A stretch of DNA of 64,000 bases from Brevibacterium oceani. Lineage in GTDB: Bacteria > Actinomycetota > Actinomycetes > Actinomycetales > Brevibacteriaceae. The stretch lies in assembly GCF_013623835.1 (NCBI RefSeq), contig NZ_JABKDE010000001.1, positions 1-64,000 on the forward strand. Direction: 5' to 3'. Positions 35,067 through 42,714 of this stretch are shown here, piece after piece. Under the pieces are notes generated by a model that did no database searches, was not told the origin of the DNA, and saw only the letters and a list, made by a program, of their open reading frames with translations. The position numbers and the translations under genes are program-made. Position 1 is the stretch's first letter. Every line of letters starts with the position of its first letter.

Positions 35067-36116
35067 TCAGTCCTCGTCCGAGTCTGCAGCGCCCTTTGAG
35101 CCTTCGGAGCCCGCGGAGCCTTCCGAACCATCTGCGCTCGCGGCCGCCTCGGTGGCTTCCTGCTCCCGCATCTCGATGACGGCGTCGAGCGCCGAGGCGA
35201 TCGCGTTCCCGTCTTCCAGTGCTGCTTGGATGAGTCGCCAGGGCACGAGGTCGAGGTTCTGATCGCCGATGACGAAGCGGATGTAGGGCTGCTTCTGCCG
35301 CGGATCATCGCGTTCGAGGTCGGTGCCGTAGCGCCACTGGCCGAAGCCGATCCGCCGCACTGTCTCGCCGATGAAACGCATCGCACCGGCGATGAACGGC
35401 GTCTCCTCCTCGGTCATCATGTCCTCGCGCGAGTCGTAGCGGACCGCGACCTGCTTGCCCAGCCGGGCCAGGCTCTCCCGATCGAAGCCCCATGAGGCGG
35501 GATCGGCCTGCTCCTGCGTCCATGCAGCGATGCCCGGCTCGACGGTGCCGATGAAGCGGGTGAGGAACTCGACCTCTTCCTCGCTCGAGTTCTCCGCTGT
35601 GAGCGTGCCTAGCGACAGGCCCGTGCACTGACGTCGCGGCGAACCGTCGCCGCCGAGCTGCTCCCTGGCCTTGTCGAGGACCGCGGTGAACACCTCGGCG
35701 CTGCGCTGATCGACGGCGGTCAGCGCGATCGCCACGAGTGGGATCGGCTCACCGGCGGCCGGACCGTCCGCGGTGTCGGGACGGATGAACGGCATGCCGT
35801 TGCCTGTCGTCTCGTCGTGATCCCAGACCCCGCCGACCGCACGCAGATAGGTCTCGCCGAGGTAGCGGATGAGCCCCTCGAAGAAACGTCGGTTCTCGGC
35901 CTTGAGAATCGTCTCCGTGTCAGGGAACTTCGAGAGCACGAAGAGCTCGAGCATCGGCAGGGACTTCGCGCCGAAGTCCTTCGGGAACTTCACCGTCTCC
36001 CCGTCCTCCTTCTCGAAGGTCTCGGGCAGATCGGCGAGGACGAACGCGCCGAGGCGGACGTCCATATTGTTGATGAAGGCAGAGTATTCGCGCTGGAGTT
36101 CATTCACGGCCTCCAC
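35067..36116 (-). CDS. Unknown protein with internal duplication
   Basis: 349 residues from GTG 36116 with GAGG upstream; I recognise no family. Two related segments can be seen: about 74-150 (RRFFEGLIRYLGETYLRAV, then PFIRPDT and SAEVFTAVLDKA) and about 235-320 (PFIAGAMRFIGETVRRIGF, then PYIRFVI and AIASALDAV). They share the pattern F-x-GxxRYxGETxxRxxxGxW. The protein is soluble and acidic, with a low-complexity tail of repeated (A/G)SEGS units. It is convergent with the C45 gene, 51 bases away. It could be a two-domain scaffold or an immunity-type protein, but that is a guess. Confidence 0.75.
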   Translation of the reverse strand: MEAVNELQREYSAFINNMDVRLGAFVLADLPETFEKEDGETVKFPKDFGAKSLPMLELFVLSKFPDTETILKAENRRFFEGLIRYLGETYLRAVGGVWDHDETTGNGMPFIRPDTADGPAAGEPIPLVAIALTAVDQRSAEVFTAVLDKAREQLGGDGSPRRQCTGLSLGTLTAENSSEEEVEFLTRFIGTVEPGIAAWTQEQADPASWGFDRESLARLGKQVAVRYDSREDMMTEEETPFIAGAMRFIGETVRRIGFGQWRYGTDLERDDPRQKQPYIRFVIGDQNLDLVPWRLIQAALEDGNAIASALDAVIEMREQEATEAAASADGSEGSAGSEGSKGAADSDED

Positions 36117-36140
36117 CTTAGTGCCTCAGGCCACAGCAGT

Positions 36141-36216
36141 CAGTCCGCTTCGCATGGGCTGAAGCTCACTCCGCTTCGCAGGGGCTGAACCTCAGTCCGG
36201 CTCACAGGGGGCGAAG
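36141..36216. repeat. Three imperfect 24-bp repeats at 26-bp period
   Basis: Copies at 36141 (CAGTCCGCTTCGCATGGGCT), 36167 and 36193. The third overlaps the 3' end of the tetR gene, so the array has grown into, or been copied from, coding sequence. Confidence 0.75.
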
Positions 36217-36851
36217 TCGATGAGGTGGAGGAGGACCTCGACGATGAGGCTCGGGTCGATGTCGACATGCTCGTGCATCGGCCGCCCGGCAGCAGCCGTG
36301 AGCGCGATCCTGTTGAACACGGAGATGATGACCGTGAGGAAGTCCGGCAACGGCTGCCTCGGCGAGGCTCCCGCGACGTCGAGAGCCGTGGTCACCAGGG
36401 ATGCCAGCCGATCGAGCTGAGAGGCGTTGAGTTCGACGTAGCGGGCATAGAGCTCGGGGACCCGGAGGCAGTAGAGCTCGATCTCCTGCTCGGCGATCGT
36501 CTCGGCCACCGTCTGCTTCTTCTCGTTGAAGACGTCGTCGATGAACGTCGTCATCAGCTCCCTGACCTCCGGCGCCTCTGTGGCGGCCAGGCGCTCGGTC
36601 CATCGCTGGATCGTCTCATCGAGTCGGTCGAGATTCTCCGAGATCCGCATTTCGACGATCACGAGCACCAGATCGTCGCGGCTGGAGAAGTTCGAGTAGA
36701 AGGCACCGCGGGTCAGTCCGCCGGCCTCGCAGATCTCCTCGATCGAGGCGCCGTCGATGCCGCGCACGGCGAAGACGTCGATGCCCGCCTGCACGAGCGT
36801 CGCGCGGGTCTGCCTGCGGCGAGGACTGAGCTCGTCTGTGTTCATCGTCAT
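36192..36851 (-). CDS. TetR-family repressor of the MMPL export operon
   Basis: 219 residues from ATG 36851 (MTMNTDELSPRRRQTRATLV); the frame is open to 36977 and an earlier start (e.g. 36890) cannot be excluded. The N-terminal HTH is typical of TetR: VFAVRGIDGASIEEICEAGG, then LTRGAFYSNFSSRDDLVLV. The C-terminal half is the ligand and dimer domain. It is divergent from the MMPL gene, and the 145-base gap holds two ATACA-N4-TGTAT palindromes, so it probably represses both promoters and is released by an exported compound. Its last codons lie inside a 26-bp-period repeat array. Confidence 0.9.
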   Translation of the reverse strand: MTMNTDELSPRRRQTRATLVQAGIDVFAVRGIDGASIEEICEAGGLTRGAFYSNFSSRDDLVLVIVEMRISENLDRLDETIQRWTERLAATEAPEVRELMTTFIDDVFNEKKQTVAETIAEQEIELYCLRVPELYARYVELNASQLDRLASLVTTALDVAGASPRQPLPDFLTVIISVFNRIALTAAAGRPMHEHVDIDPSLIVEVLLHLIDFAPCEPD

Positions 36852-36954
36852 GTCGCGGCGTGGGTCCTGAAGGTGGTCGGTGCGGCTGAACATCTCATGA
36901 GAATCCTCGCAATTCCTGGGATGCATTTGCATAGAACGTGAGGATTCAACAACA

Positions 36955-36968
36955 ATACAATACTGTAT
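36955..36968. promoter_or_regulatory. TetR operator, site 1
   Basis: ATACA-ATAC-TGTAT, a perfect 5-bp inverted repeat between the divergent tetR and MMPL genes. Its centre is 17 bases from that of site 2. Confidence 0.7.
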
Positions 36969-36971
36969 CCA

Positions 36972-36985
36972 ATACACTTTTGTAT
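36972..36985. promoter_or_regulatory. TetR operator, site 2
   Basis: ATACA-CTTT-TGTAT, the same palindrome as site 1, ending 10 bases before the MMPL GTG start. Two phased sites suggest that two dimers bind. Confidence 0.7.
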
Positions 36986-36995
36986 CGAGGTTTTC

Positions 36996-39932
36996 GTGTC
37001 AACTTTCCTCTACGCCCTGGGTCGTCGTGCGTATCGCACCCCGTGGCGCTTCATCGCCGCGTGGTTCATCATCTTCGCACTCGTCGGTGCCGGAGTCGCC
37101 GCCTTCGCCAAAGACTTCGACGACGACTTCACCCTGCCGGGGTCAGAGGCGCAGACCGCCCTGGACTCGATGAAGGCCACCTTCCCCGAGGCGTCCGGAG
37201 TCTCCGCCTCGGTGATCGTCGTCGCCGCCGACGGTGACTCGGTCGAGGACGGGAAGTACAAGGATGCGATCGAAGACGAGGTCGACCGGCTCGAGGACCT
37301 GCCGCACGTCGACACTGTGACCTCTCCCTACTCGGACCTCGTCAAGGGTGCCATCAGCAAGGACGAGTCGGCCGCGATGATCTCCGTCCAATACGACGGC
37401 ACCCAGCAGGAGGTCGGCGAGGACGCCGGAGACAACCTCATCGACGCACTCGACCCGCTGCGCGATGACCTGCCCGGAGCTCAGGTCGAAGGCGGCGGCG
37501 AACTCTTCCAGATCACCGGTGTCGAGATCTCCTGGGTCGAAGGCGTCGGCGTGGTCATCGCCTTCATCGTCCTCCTGCTCACCCTCGGCTCCTTCCGCGC
37601 TGCGGGCATGCCGCTCATCACCGCGCTCATCGGCGTCGGCATCTCCGTCCTCCTCATCGTCGGGGCCACGGCATTCGCGACGATCAACTCCTCGTCGATC
37701 ATGTTGGCGCTGATGTTGGGCCTGGCGGTGGGCATCGACTACGCCCTCTTCATTGTCTCCCGAACCAGAGCCCTGCTCGCCGAAGGGCATGACCCGATCG
37801 AGGCGACCGGACGCGCCGTCGCCACGGCCGGTTCCGCCGTCGTCTTCGCCGGCATGACCGTGATGATCGCCCTGCTCGGCCTCTCCCTGGCCGGCATCCC
37901 CTTCCTCACCATCATGGGCATCGGCGCCTCGGGTTCGGTGGCCGTGGCCGTGCTCATCTCCCTGACGATGATCCCCGCCCTGCTCGGCCTCGTGAAGAAC
38001 AAGATCACCCCGAAGCCGACCAAGCGCTACCGCAAGGCCTTCTCCGCGGCCACGGAACGGGCGAACGCACGCACGGCCGCCTCGGCGGGGGAGTCCTCCA
38101 CCCAGGCGACCGCCGCGAACACCGGCACCAAGGCGGTCGTGAGCGATCCGGCCACGCGCACCCGGATCGCCGACGAGGCCCGCGCCGAGGCGGGGGAGCC
38201 CTACCCGAAGACCATCATGAACCGGTTCTTCGCCGGCTGGCTCAAGGTCGTGACGAAGATTCCGCTGCTGACGATCGTCGTCATCGTCGGCGGACTCGCT
38301 CTCTTCGCGATCCCCGCCACGCAGCTCCAGCTGTCCCTGCCCACGGCGGGCGACCAGGAGCAGGGCACCCCGGCGCGGACGACGTATGACCTCATCGACA
38401 AGCACTTCGGACCCGGATTCAACGGACCGCTCGTGATGACGAGCCAGATCGTGACCAGCGACGACCCGCTCAACGACGTCGACAAGATCGAGAAGCGCAT
38501 CGAAGACGTCAAGGGCGTCGAGCAGGTCATCATGGCCACCCCGAACCGTGACGCCACGACCGCTCTGTTCCAGATCATCCCGACCACCGCCTCCGATGAT
38601 CCGGCAACCCTCGACACCGTCGACCGGCTCCGTGATCTCAGCCGGGACATCGAAGACGACTACGACTTCGACACCGCGGTCACCGGCGCCACCGCCATCC
38701 AGATCGACGTGTCCGACCAACTGGGCAAGGCGCTGCTGCCCTTCGGCATCTTCGTCGTCGGACTCTCCATCATCCTGCTCATGATGGTCTTCCGCTCGAT
38801 CGCGGTGCCGCTCAAGGCCACCGGCGGCTTCCTCCTGTCCGTCTTCGCCTCCTTCGGCACGGTCGTCCTCGTCTTCCACGACGGATACTTCGCCGCGCCC
38901 CTGGGCATCGACTCGACAGGACCGGTCATCAGCTTCCTGCCGATCATCGTCATGGGCATCCTCTTCGGCCTGGCCATGGACTACGAGGTCTTCCTCGTCT
39001 CCGGAATGCGCGAGGCCTACGTCCACGGCTCCTCGGCCAGGGGCGCCATCAAGGCCGGCTTCGCCTCCTCGGCCCGCGTCGTCTCGGCCGCGGCGATCAT
39101 CATGTTCTCCGTCTTCGCGGCCTTCGTGCCCGCCGGCGAGCCGATCATCAAATCGATCGCCCTGGCCCTGGCCTCGGGCATCTTCGTCGACGCGTTCCTC
39201 GTGCGCATGTCCCTGGTGCCCGCGATCATGCAGCTGCTCGGCGACAAGGCCTGGTGGCTGCCGAAGTGGCTCGATCGGATCCTGCCGCGCCTCGACGTCG
39301 AAGGCGAAGGACTCGCCCACGAGGTGGCCCTGCGCGACTGGCCGGAGCCGAACTCCGACTACCGGGTCTACGGTCGCGGCATCGGCGTCTACTCAGGCTC
39401 CCGCGGATTCGCCCGCGTCGACATCTCGCTGCTGCCCGGTCAGATCCTCGTCGCCAGCGGCGCGGCACGTCGGGCTCTGCTGCTGGCCGTCTCCGGCCGC
39501 GTCGGCCTGAGCGCCGGGGAGATGAAGATCGGCCAGAACGTTCTGCCCGAACACGCCGGACGCGTCCGCCGCCAGGTCCCCTACTTCGATCTGGCAGGTG
39601 AGGGAGCCGACCGGGCGGTCAGCCCGCGTGAGATCTCACGCTTGGCCGCCTCGGCGCCGGATCTGCTCGTCATCGACGGAGCGGAGAACCTCGGCTCAGA
39701 ATCCGCGCGCGAACTGCGGGACCTCCTGCCCGAACTCGTCGACGCGGGAACGACCGTCGTCCTCGGACTGCCCGACGGGGACGTCGCGGGCATCCTCAGC
39801 CCCGAAACGAACTATTTCCACCTCGACCTCGACGAGGCCAGACCCGACGAGCGAGGCGACACTGACAGCGAATACGGCGGCGAGAGCACCATCGCCGCCG
39901 GCAGCACCAACATGGAAGGCGTGCAGTCGTGA
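36996..39932 (+). CDS. MMPL-family exporter with ABC-ATPase-like C-terminal domain
   Basis: 978 residues from GTG 36996 with GAGG five bases upstream. Residues 1-765 are a typical MMPL/RND transporter: an N-terminal helix (WRFIAAWFIIFALVGAGVAA), a periplasmic-type loop, six helices around residues 180-335 with GLAVGIDYALFIVSRTRALL, a second loop, and six more helices with GLAMDYEVFLVSGMREAY (proton-relay region). From about 770 to 950 a soluble domain follows that looks like a worn ABC ATPase: the Walker-A place reads LVASGAARRALLLAVSGR, and a Walker-B-like APDLLVIDGAENLGSESAR precedes TTVVLGLPDG. The P-loop glycine-lysine is missing, so ATP hydrolysis is unlikely. The stop overlaps the next gene (GTGA). 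Substrates of such pumps are lipids or drugs. Confidence 0.92.
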   Translation: MSTFLYALGRRAYRTPWRFIAAWFIIFALVGAGVAAFAKDFDDDFTLPGSEAQTALDSMKATFPEASGVSASVIVVAADGDSVEDGKYKDAIEDEVDRLEDLPHVDTVTSPYSDLVKGAISKDESAAMISVQYDGTQQEVGEDAGDNLIDALDPLRDDLPGAQVEGGGELFQITGVEISWVEGVGVVIAFIVLLLTLGSFRAAGMPLITALIGVGISVLLIVGATAFATINSSSIMLALMLGLAVGIDYALFIVSRTRALLAEGHDPIEATGRAVATAGSAVVFAGMTVMIALLGLSLAGIPFLTIMGIGASGSVAVAVLISLTMIPALLGLVKNKITPKPTKRYRKAFSAATERANARTAASAGESSTQATAANTGTKAVVSDPATRTRIADEARAEAGEPYPKTIMNRFFAGWLKVVTKIPLLTIVVIVGGLALFAIPATQLQLSLPTAGDQEQGTPARTTYDLIDKHFGPGFNGPLVMTSQIVTSDDPLNDVDKIEKRIEDVKGVEQVIMATPNRDATTALFQIIPTTASDDPATLDTVDRLRDLSRDIEDDYDFDTAVTGATAIQIDVSDQLGKALLPFGIFVVGLSIILLMMVFRSIAVPLKATGGFLLSVFASFGTVVLVFHDGYFAAPLGIDSTGPVISFLPIIVMGILFGLAMDYEVFLVSGMREAYVHGSSARGAIKAGFASSARVVSAAAIIMFSVFAAFVPAGEPIIKSIALALASGIFVDAFLVRMSLVPAIMQLLGDKAWWLPKWLDRILPRLDVEGEGLAHEVALRDWPEPNSDYRVYGRGIGVYSGSRGFARVDISLLPGQILVASGAARRALLLAVSGRVGLSAGEMKIGQNVLPEHAGRVRRQVPYFDLAGEGADRAVSPREISRLAASAPDLLVIDGAENLGSESARELRDLLPELVDAGTTVVLGLPDGDVAGILSPETNYFHLDLDEARPDERGDTDSEYGGESTIAAGSTNMEGVQS

Positions 39933-42319
39933 GACTCGAACGTGCGAACTCGAAGCGGCCGGTCAACTGGCTCTCCATCCTCGGCCTCGTCCTCATTCCC
40001 ATCATCGTGGCGGCCGGTTTCATCCTCGCCACCTGGAAGAGCGGGGATCGACTCGACACCATCGAAGCCGCCATCGTCAACAACGATGACGGTGCGAAGG
40101 TCGACGGTGAGACCGTGCCGATCGGCCGGCAGCTGACCAGCGGGCTCGTGGGCGAAAAGGACAACAACATCCACTGGGTCATCACCGACGAGGAGGACGC
40201 GAAACAGGGGCTCTCCGACGGCACATACGCTGCGAAGCTGACCATCCCCGAAGGCTTCTCCCGCGCCGTGACCTCGGTCGATGACGCGAAATCGGCGACG
40301 CAGACGCAGATTGACGTCGACGTCTCGGGCACCGCCCCGGCCACGGACACGCAGATCTCCAGGTCGGTCGCCGAGGTCGCCCGCACCACCTTCAACACGA
40401 AGATGACCGAGAACTACCTCGACAACATCTACCTCGGCTTCAACAAGATGGGCGACCAGATGAAGGACCTCGGCGACGCCGCCGGGGAACTCGACAAGGG
40501 CGCGAAGGGTCTCAAGGAAGGCACCGACAAGTCCGCCAGCGGCGCCGCCGAACTGTCGAAGGGCATGCAGCAGCTCGGCGACAACGGCGGTGAACTCAAG
40601 TCCGGTGCCGCCGACCTGTCGAAGGGCGCCGGGGATCTGTCGAAGGGTGCCTCGCAGATGTCCGGGGGCCTGAACAAGCTCGACAAGCAGACTTCGAAGC
40701 TGCCCGACAGCACGCAGAAGCTCGCCGACGGTTCGGGCGAACTCTCCGACGGCGTCAACCAGTACACGAAGTCGATCGACCAGATCATCAAGGGCTTCGC
40801 CGGGTCCGGTGACTCGGATCAGGGCGGGCTCGGTGACCTCACGAAGGGCGGTAAGAAGCTCGAGAAAGGCGCGAAGGGCGTCTCCGACGGGGCGTCCGGT
40901 CTCTCCGACGGTTTGCACCAGTACCGCGACGGGCTGAAGAAGAAGGCTGACGGTGCTGACAAGCTCGCCGCGTCGAAGCCCGACCTCGACGCGCTCGTTG
41001 CTGCCCGCATCATGACCTCGAAAGAGGCCGAGCAGGCACGTGCCCAGATGTGCCCCGAGGGCACGCCCGACGAGGTCTGTCAGGGCATCGAGCAGGCCTA
41101 TGCGCAGGGACTGCTCAACGGCACCTCGGGCGGTCTGAACAAGGCTGTCGACGGACTCGAGCAGGAGCAGAACGGCTCCTCGCTGCTCGGCGGCGCCGAT
41201 GACCTCGCCGATGGCGCAGGGGAGCTCTCCGACGGAGTGAGCAAGTTCGTCACGGGACTCGAGGACGGCCTCGGTGACCTCGCCGACGGGATGAAGGACA
41301 TCTCGAAGAACGCTCCGAAGCTTCTCGAGGCCTCGAAGGGACTGCGGAAGGGAGCCGCCGGCGTCGCCGACGGCAACCAACAGCTCGCCGACGGCATGCC
41401 CGCCCTGTCGCAGGGCATCGGGAAGGTCTCCGACGGTTCGTCCGAGCTCTCCGACGGCGCCGGACAGCTCAGCGACGGACTCGACAAGTACAGCACCGGT
41501 GTGGGCAAGTACACCGACGGCGTCTCCGAGGCTGCAACCGGAACCTCGGAGCTGGCCTCGGGACTCGATGAGCTCGACGAGGGCACCGGCAAGTACGCGA
41601 AGGGCGTGACCAAGTTCGCCGACGGGGTCAGGGACGGCGCCGATGAGGTGCCCTCCTACACGGCACCCGAGCGTGATCGGTTGGCGAAGGTCGCCTCGGC
41701 GAACATCGCGGAACCCAGCACCGACGGTCTGACGAACGTGCTGCAGGGTTCGACGATCGCGCTGCTGATCATGCTCGCGCTGTGGGTCGGCGGGCTCGTC
41801 ACCTACACCGTGCTCAAACCGATCCCTGCCTCGACCCTGCTCTCGACGAAGTCCTCGTTCGCCGTGTGGGCGCGCGGATTGGTGCCCGGCGTCGTCGTCG
41901 GTGTGCTGCAGGCGCTCGTGCTCTCGATCCTCGCGGTGAGCGTGATGGACATCGATGCGATCCAAGGCTTCGACATCGCGGTGCTCACCTTCGTCTCCGC
42001 GATCGTGTTCATGATCCTCAACTTCGCACTCGTGGCGTGGTTCGGCGGTGTGGGCAGATTCCTGTCGGTGATCGCCGTCGTCCTGGCCGTGGCCGGGCGG
42101 ACGATCGGCGCGGTGCCGCAGTTCTTCGACTTCGTCGCTCCGATCCTGCCGCTGACGCCGTCGATGAACGGCTTCGCAGCGATCGCGGCGGGCACTTCCG
42201 GTGTAGGTGCGGCGTACGGCGGGCTGTTGGCCTGGGCGGTCATCGGCGTCGTGATGTCGCTGCTCGCGATCGTCCGCGCCCGATCCACGAAGCCCGAAGC
42301 CGCGCTCGAGATGGCTTAA
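39929..42319 (+). CDS. YhgE/Pip-family membrane protein
   Basis: 796 residues from GTG 39929, overlapping the MMPL stop. One N-terminal helix (WLSILGLVLIPIIVAAGFIL) is followed by the Pip/YhgE extracytoplasmic domain (IEAAIVNNDDGAKVDGETVP). A long helical region (about 170-580) follows, made of many short repeats of the type LSDGxxxLxxG and LxKGAxxL, which should form an elongated rod. The C-terminal half has about five or six helices (from TIALLIMLALWVGGLVTYTV) of the ABC-2-like permease type. Pip/YhgE proteins include phage-infection and type VII-linked membrane proteins. Coupling to an MMPL exporter suggests one envelope-export machine. Confidence 0.9.
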   Translation: MRLERANSKRPVNWLSILGLVLIPIIVAAGFILATWKSGDRLDTIEAAIVNNDDGAKVDGETVPIGRQLTSGLVGEKDNNIHWVITDEEDAKQGLSDGTYAAKLTIPEGFSRAVTSVDDAKSATQTQIDVDVSGTAPATDTQISRSVAEVARTTFNTKMTENYLDNIYLGFNKMGDQMKDLGDAAGELDKGAKGLKEGTDKSASGAAELSKGMQQLGDNGGELKSGAADLSKGAGDLSKGASQMSGGLNKLDKQTSKLPDSTQKLADGSGELSDGVNQYTKSIDQIIKGFAGSGDSDQGGLGDLTKGGKKLEKGAKGVSDGASGLSDGLHQYRDGLKKKADGADKLAASKPDLDALVAARIMTSKEAEQARAQMCPEGTPDEVCQGIEQAYAQGLLNGTSGGLNKAVDGLEQEQNGSSLLGGADDLADGAGELSDGVSKFVTGLEDGLGDLADGMKDISKNAPKLLEASKGLRKGAAGVADGNQQLADGMPALSQGIGKVSDGSSELSDGAGQLSDGLDKYSTGVGKYTDGVSEAATGTSELASGLDELDEGTGKYAKGVTKFADGVRDGADEVPSYTAPERDRLAKVASANIAEPSTDGLTNVLQGSTIALLIMLALWVGGLVTYTVLKPIPASTLLSTKSSFAVWARGLVPGVVVGVLQALVLSILAVSVMDIDAIQGFDIAVLTFVSAIVFMILNFALVAWFGGVGRFLSVIAVVLAVAGRTIGAVPQFFDFVAPILPLTPSMNGFAAIAAGTSGVGAAYGGLLAWAVIGVVMSLLAIVRARSTKPEAALEMA

Positions 42320-42358
42320 GGCGTCGCGCGGGGCGGCAGTTCTGCGCCGCCCGAACGC

Positions 42359-42428
42359 AAAGCGGCACACTCTGCGCTGAGCAGCCCAGTTCCGAAACTG
42401 GGCTGCTCAGCGCAGAATATGCCGCTTT
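42359..42428. terminator. Long terminator hairpin after the MMPL-YhgE operon
   Basis: AAAGCGGCA pairs with TGCCGCTTT, then, after a 3x3 bubble, a perfect 21-bp stem (42371-42391 with 42396-42416) closes on a CCGA loop. It may serve both convergent genes. Confidence 0.8.
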
Positions 42429-42493
42429 CGCATTGTCCGCGGCGAAACGGCCTTTTCGAGCCGAATCCGGAGCGCGACGACCGGTAATGCGCT

Positions 42494-42652
42494 CGTTCAA
42501 GCCGGAGCGCACTCGTCGATAGGTACGCCGTTCCACGAATGCGCTGGCGCTTGAACGACGGCTAATGCGAGGTGGCCTCGACCTCGTTCAAGCGGGAGCG
42601 CACTTGTGGATAGATGCACCGTTGCACAAGTGCGCTCCGGCTTGAACGACGG
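42494..42652. repeat. Two tandem copies of a roughly 65-bp inverted-repeat unit
   Basis: Each unit starts CGTTCAAGCSGGAGCGCACT and ends GCTTGAACGACGG. Unit 1 (42494-42560) pairs at 19 of 23 arm positions, unit 2 (42585-42652) at 22 of 23. The units are 91 bases apart and share the loop pattern GATAG.T.C.CCGTT.CAC. Confidence 0.8.
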
Positions 42653-42714
42653 GAGCTGCGGTGTTGCGAGCACAGACCGTCGCGGTTGGGGATCCAGTTA
42701 GGGGAGGCGCACTC

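Larger units (their letters stand above)
42320..42714. other. Intergenic region filled by inverted repeats
   Basis: 395 bases between the YhgE gene and the convergent FAD-protein gene. It has a 30-bp hairpin at 42359-42428 and two related inverted-repeat units at 42494-42560 and 42585-42652. I see no gene. Confidence 0.7.

Noticed and set aside
37143-39320. Long open frames on the strand opposite real genes (725 codons here; also 27905-30154, 39812-42370, 43804-45069)
   Set aside because: They are antisense to well-supported proteins, have no ribosome sites or recognisable domains, and are rich in D, G, R and H as expected from the complement of GC-rich codons.
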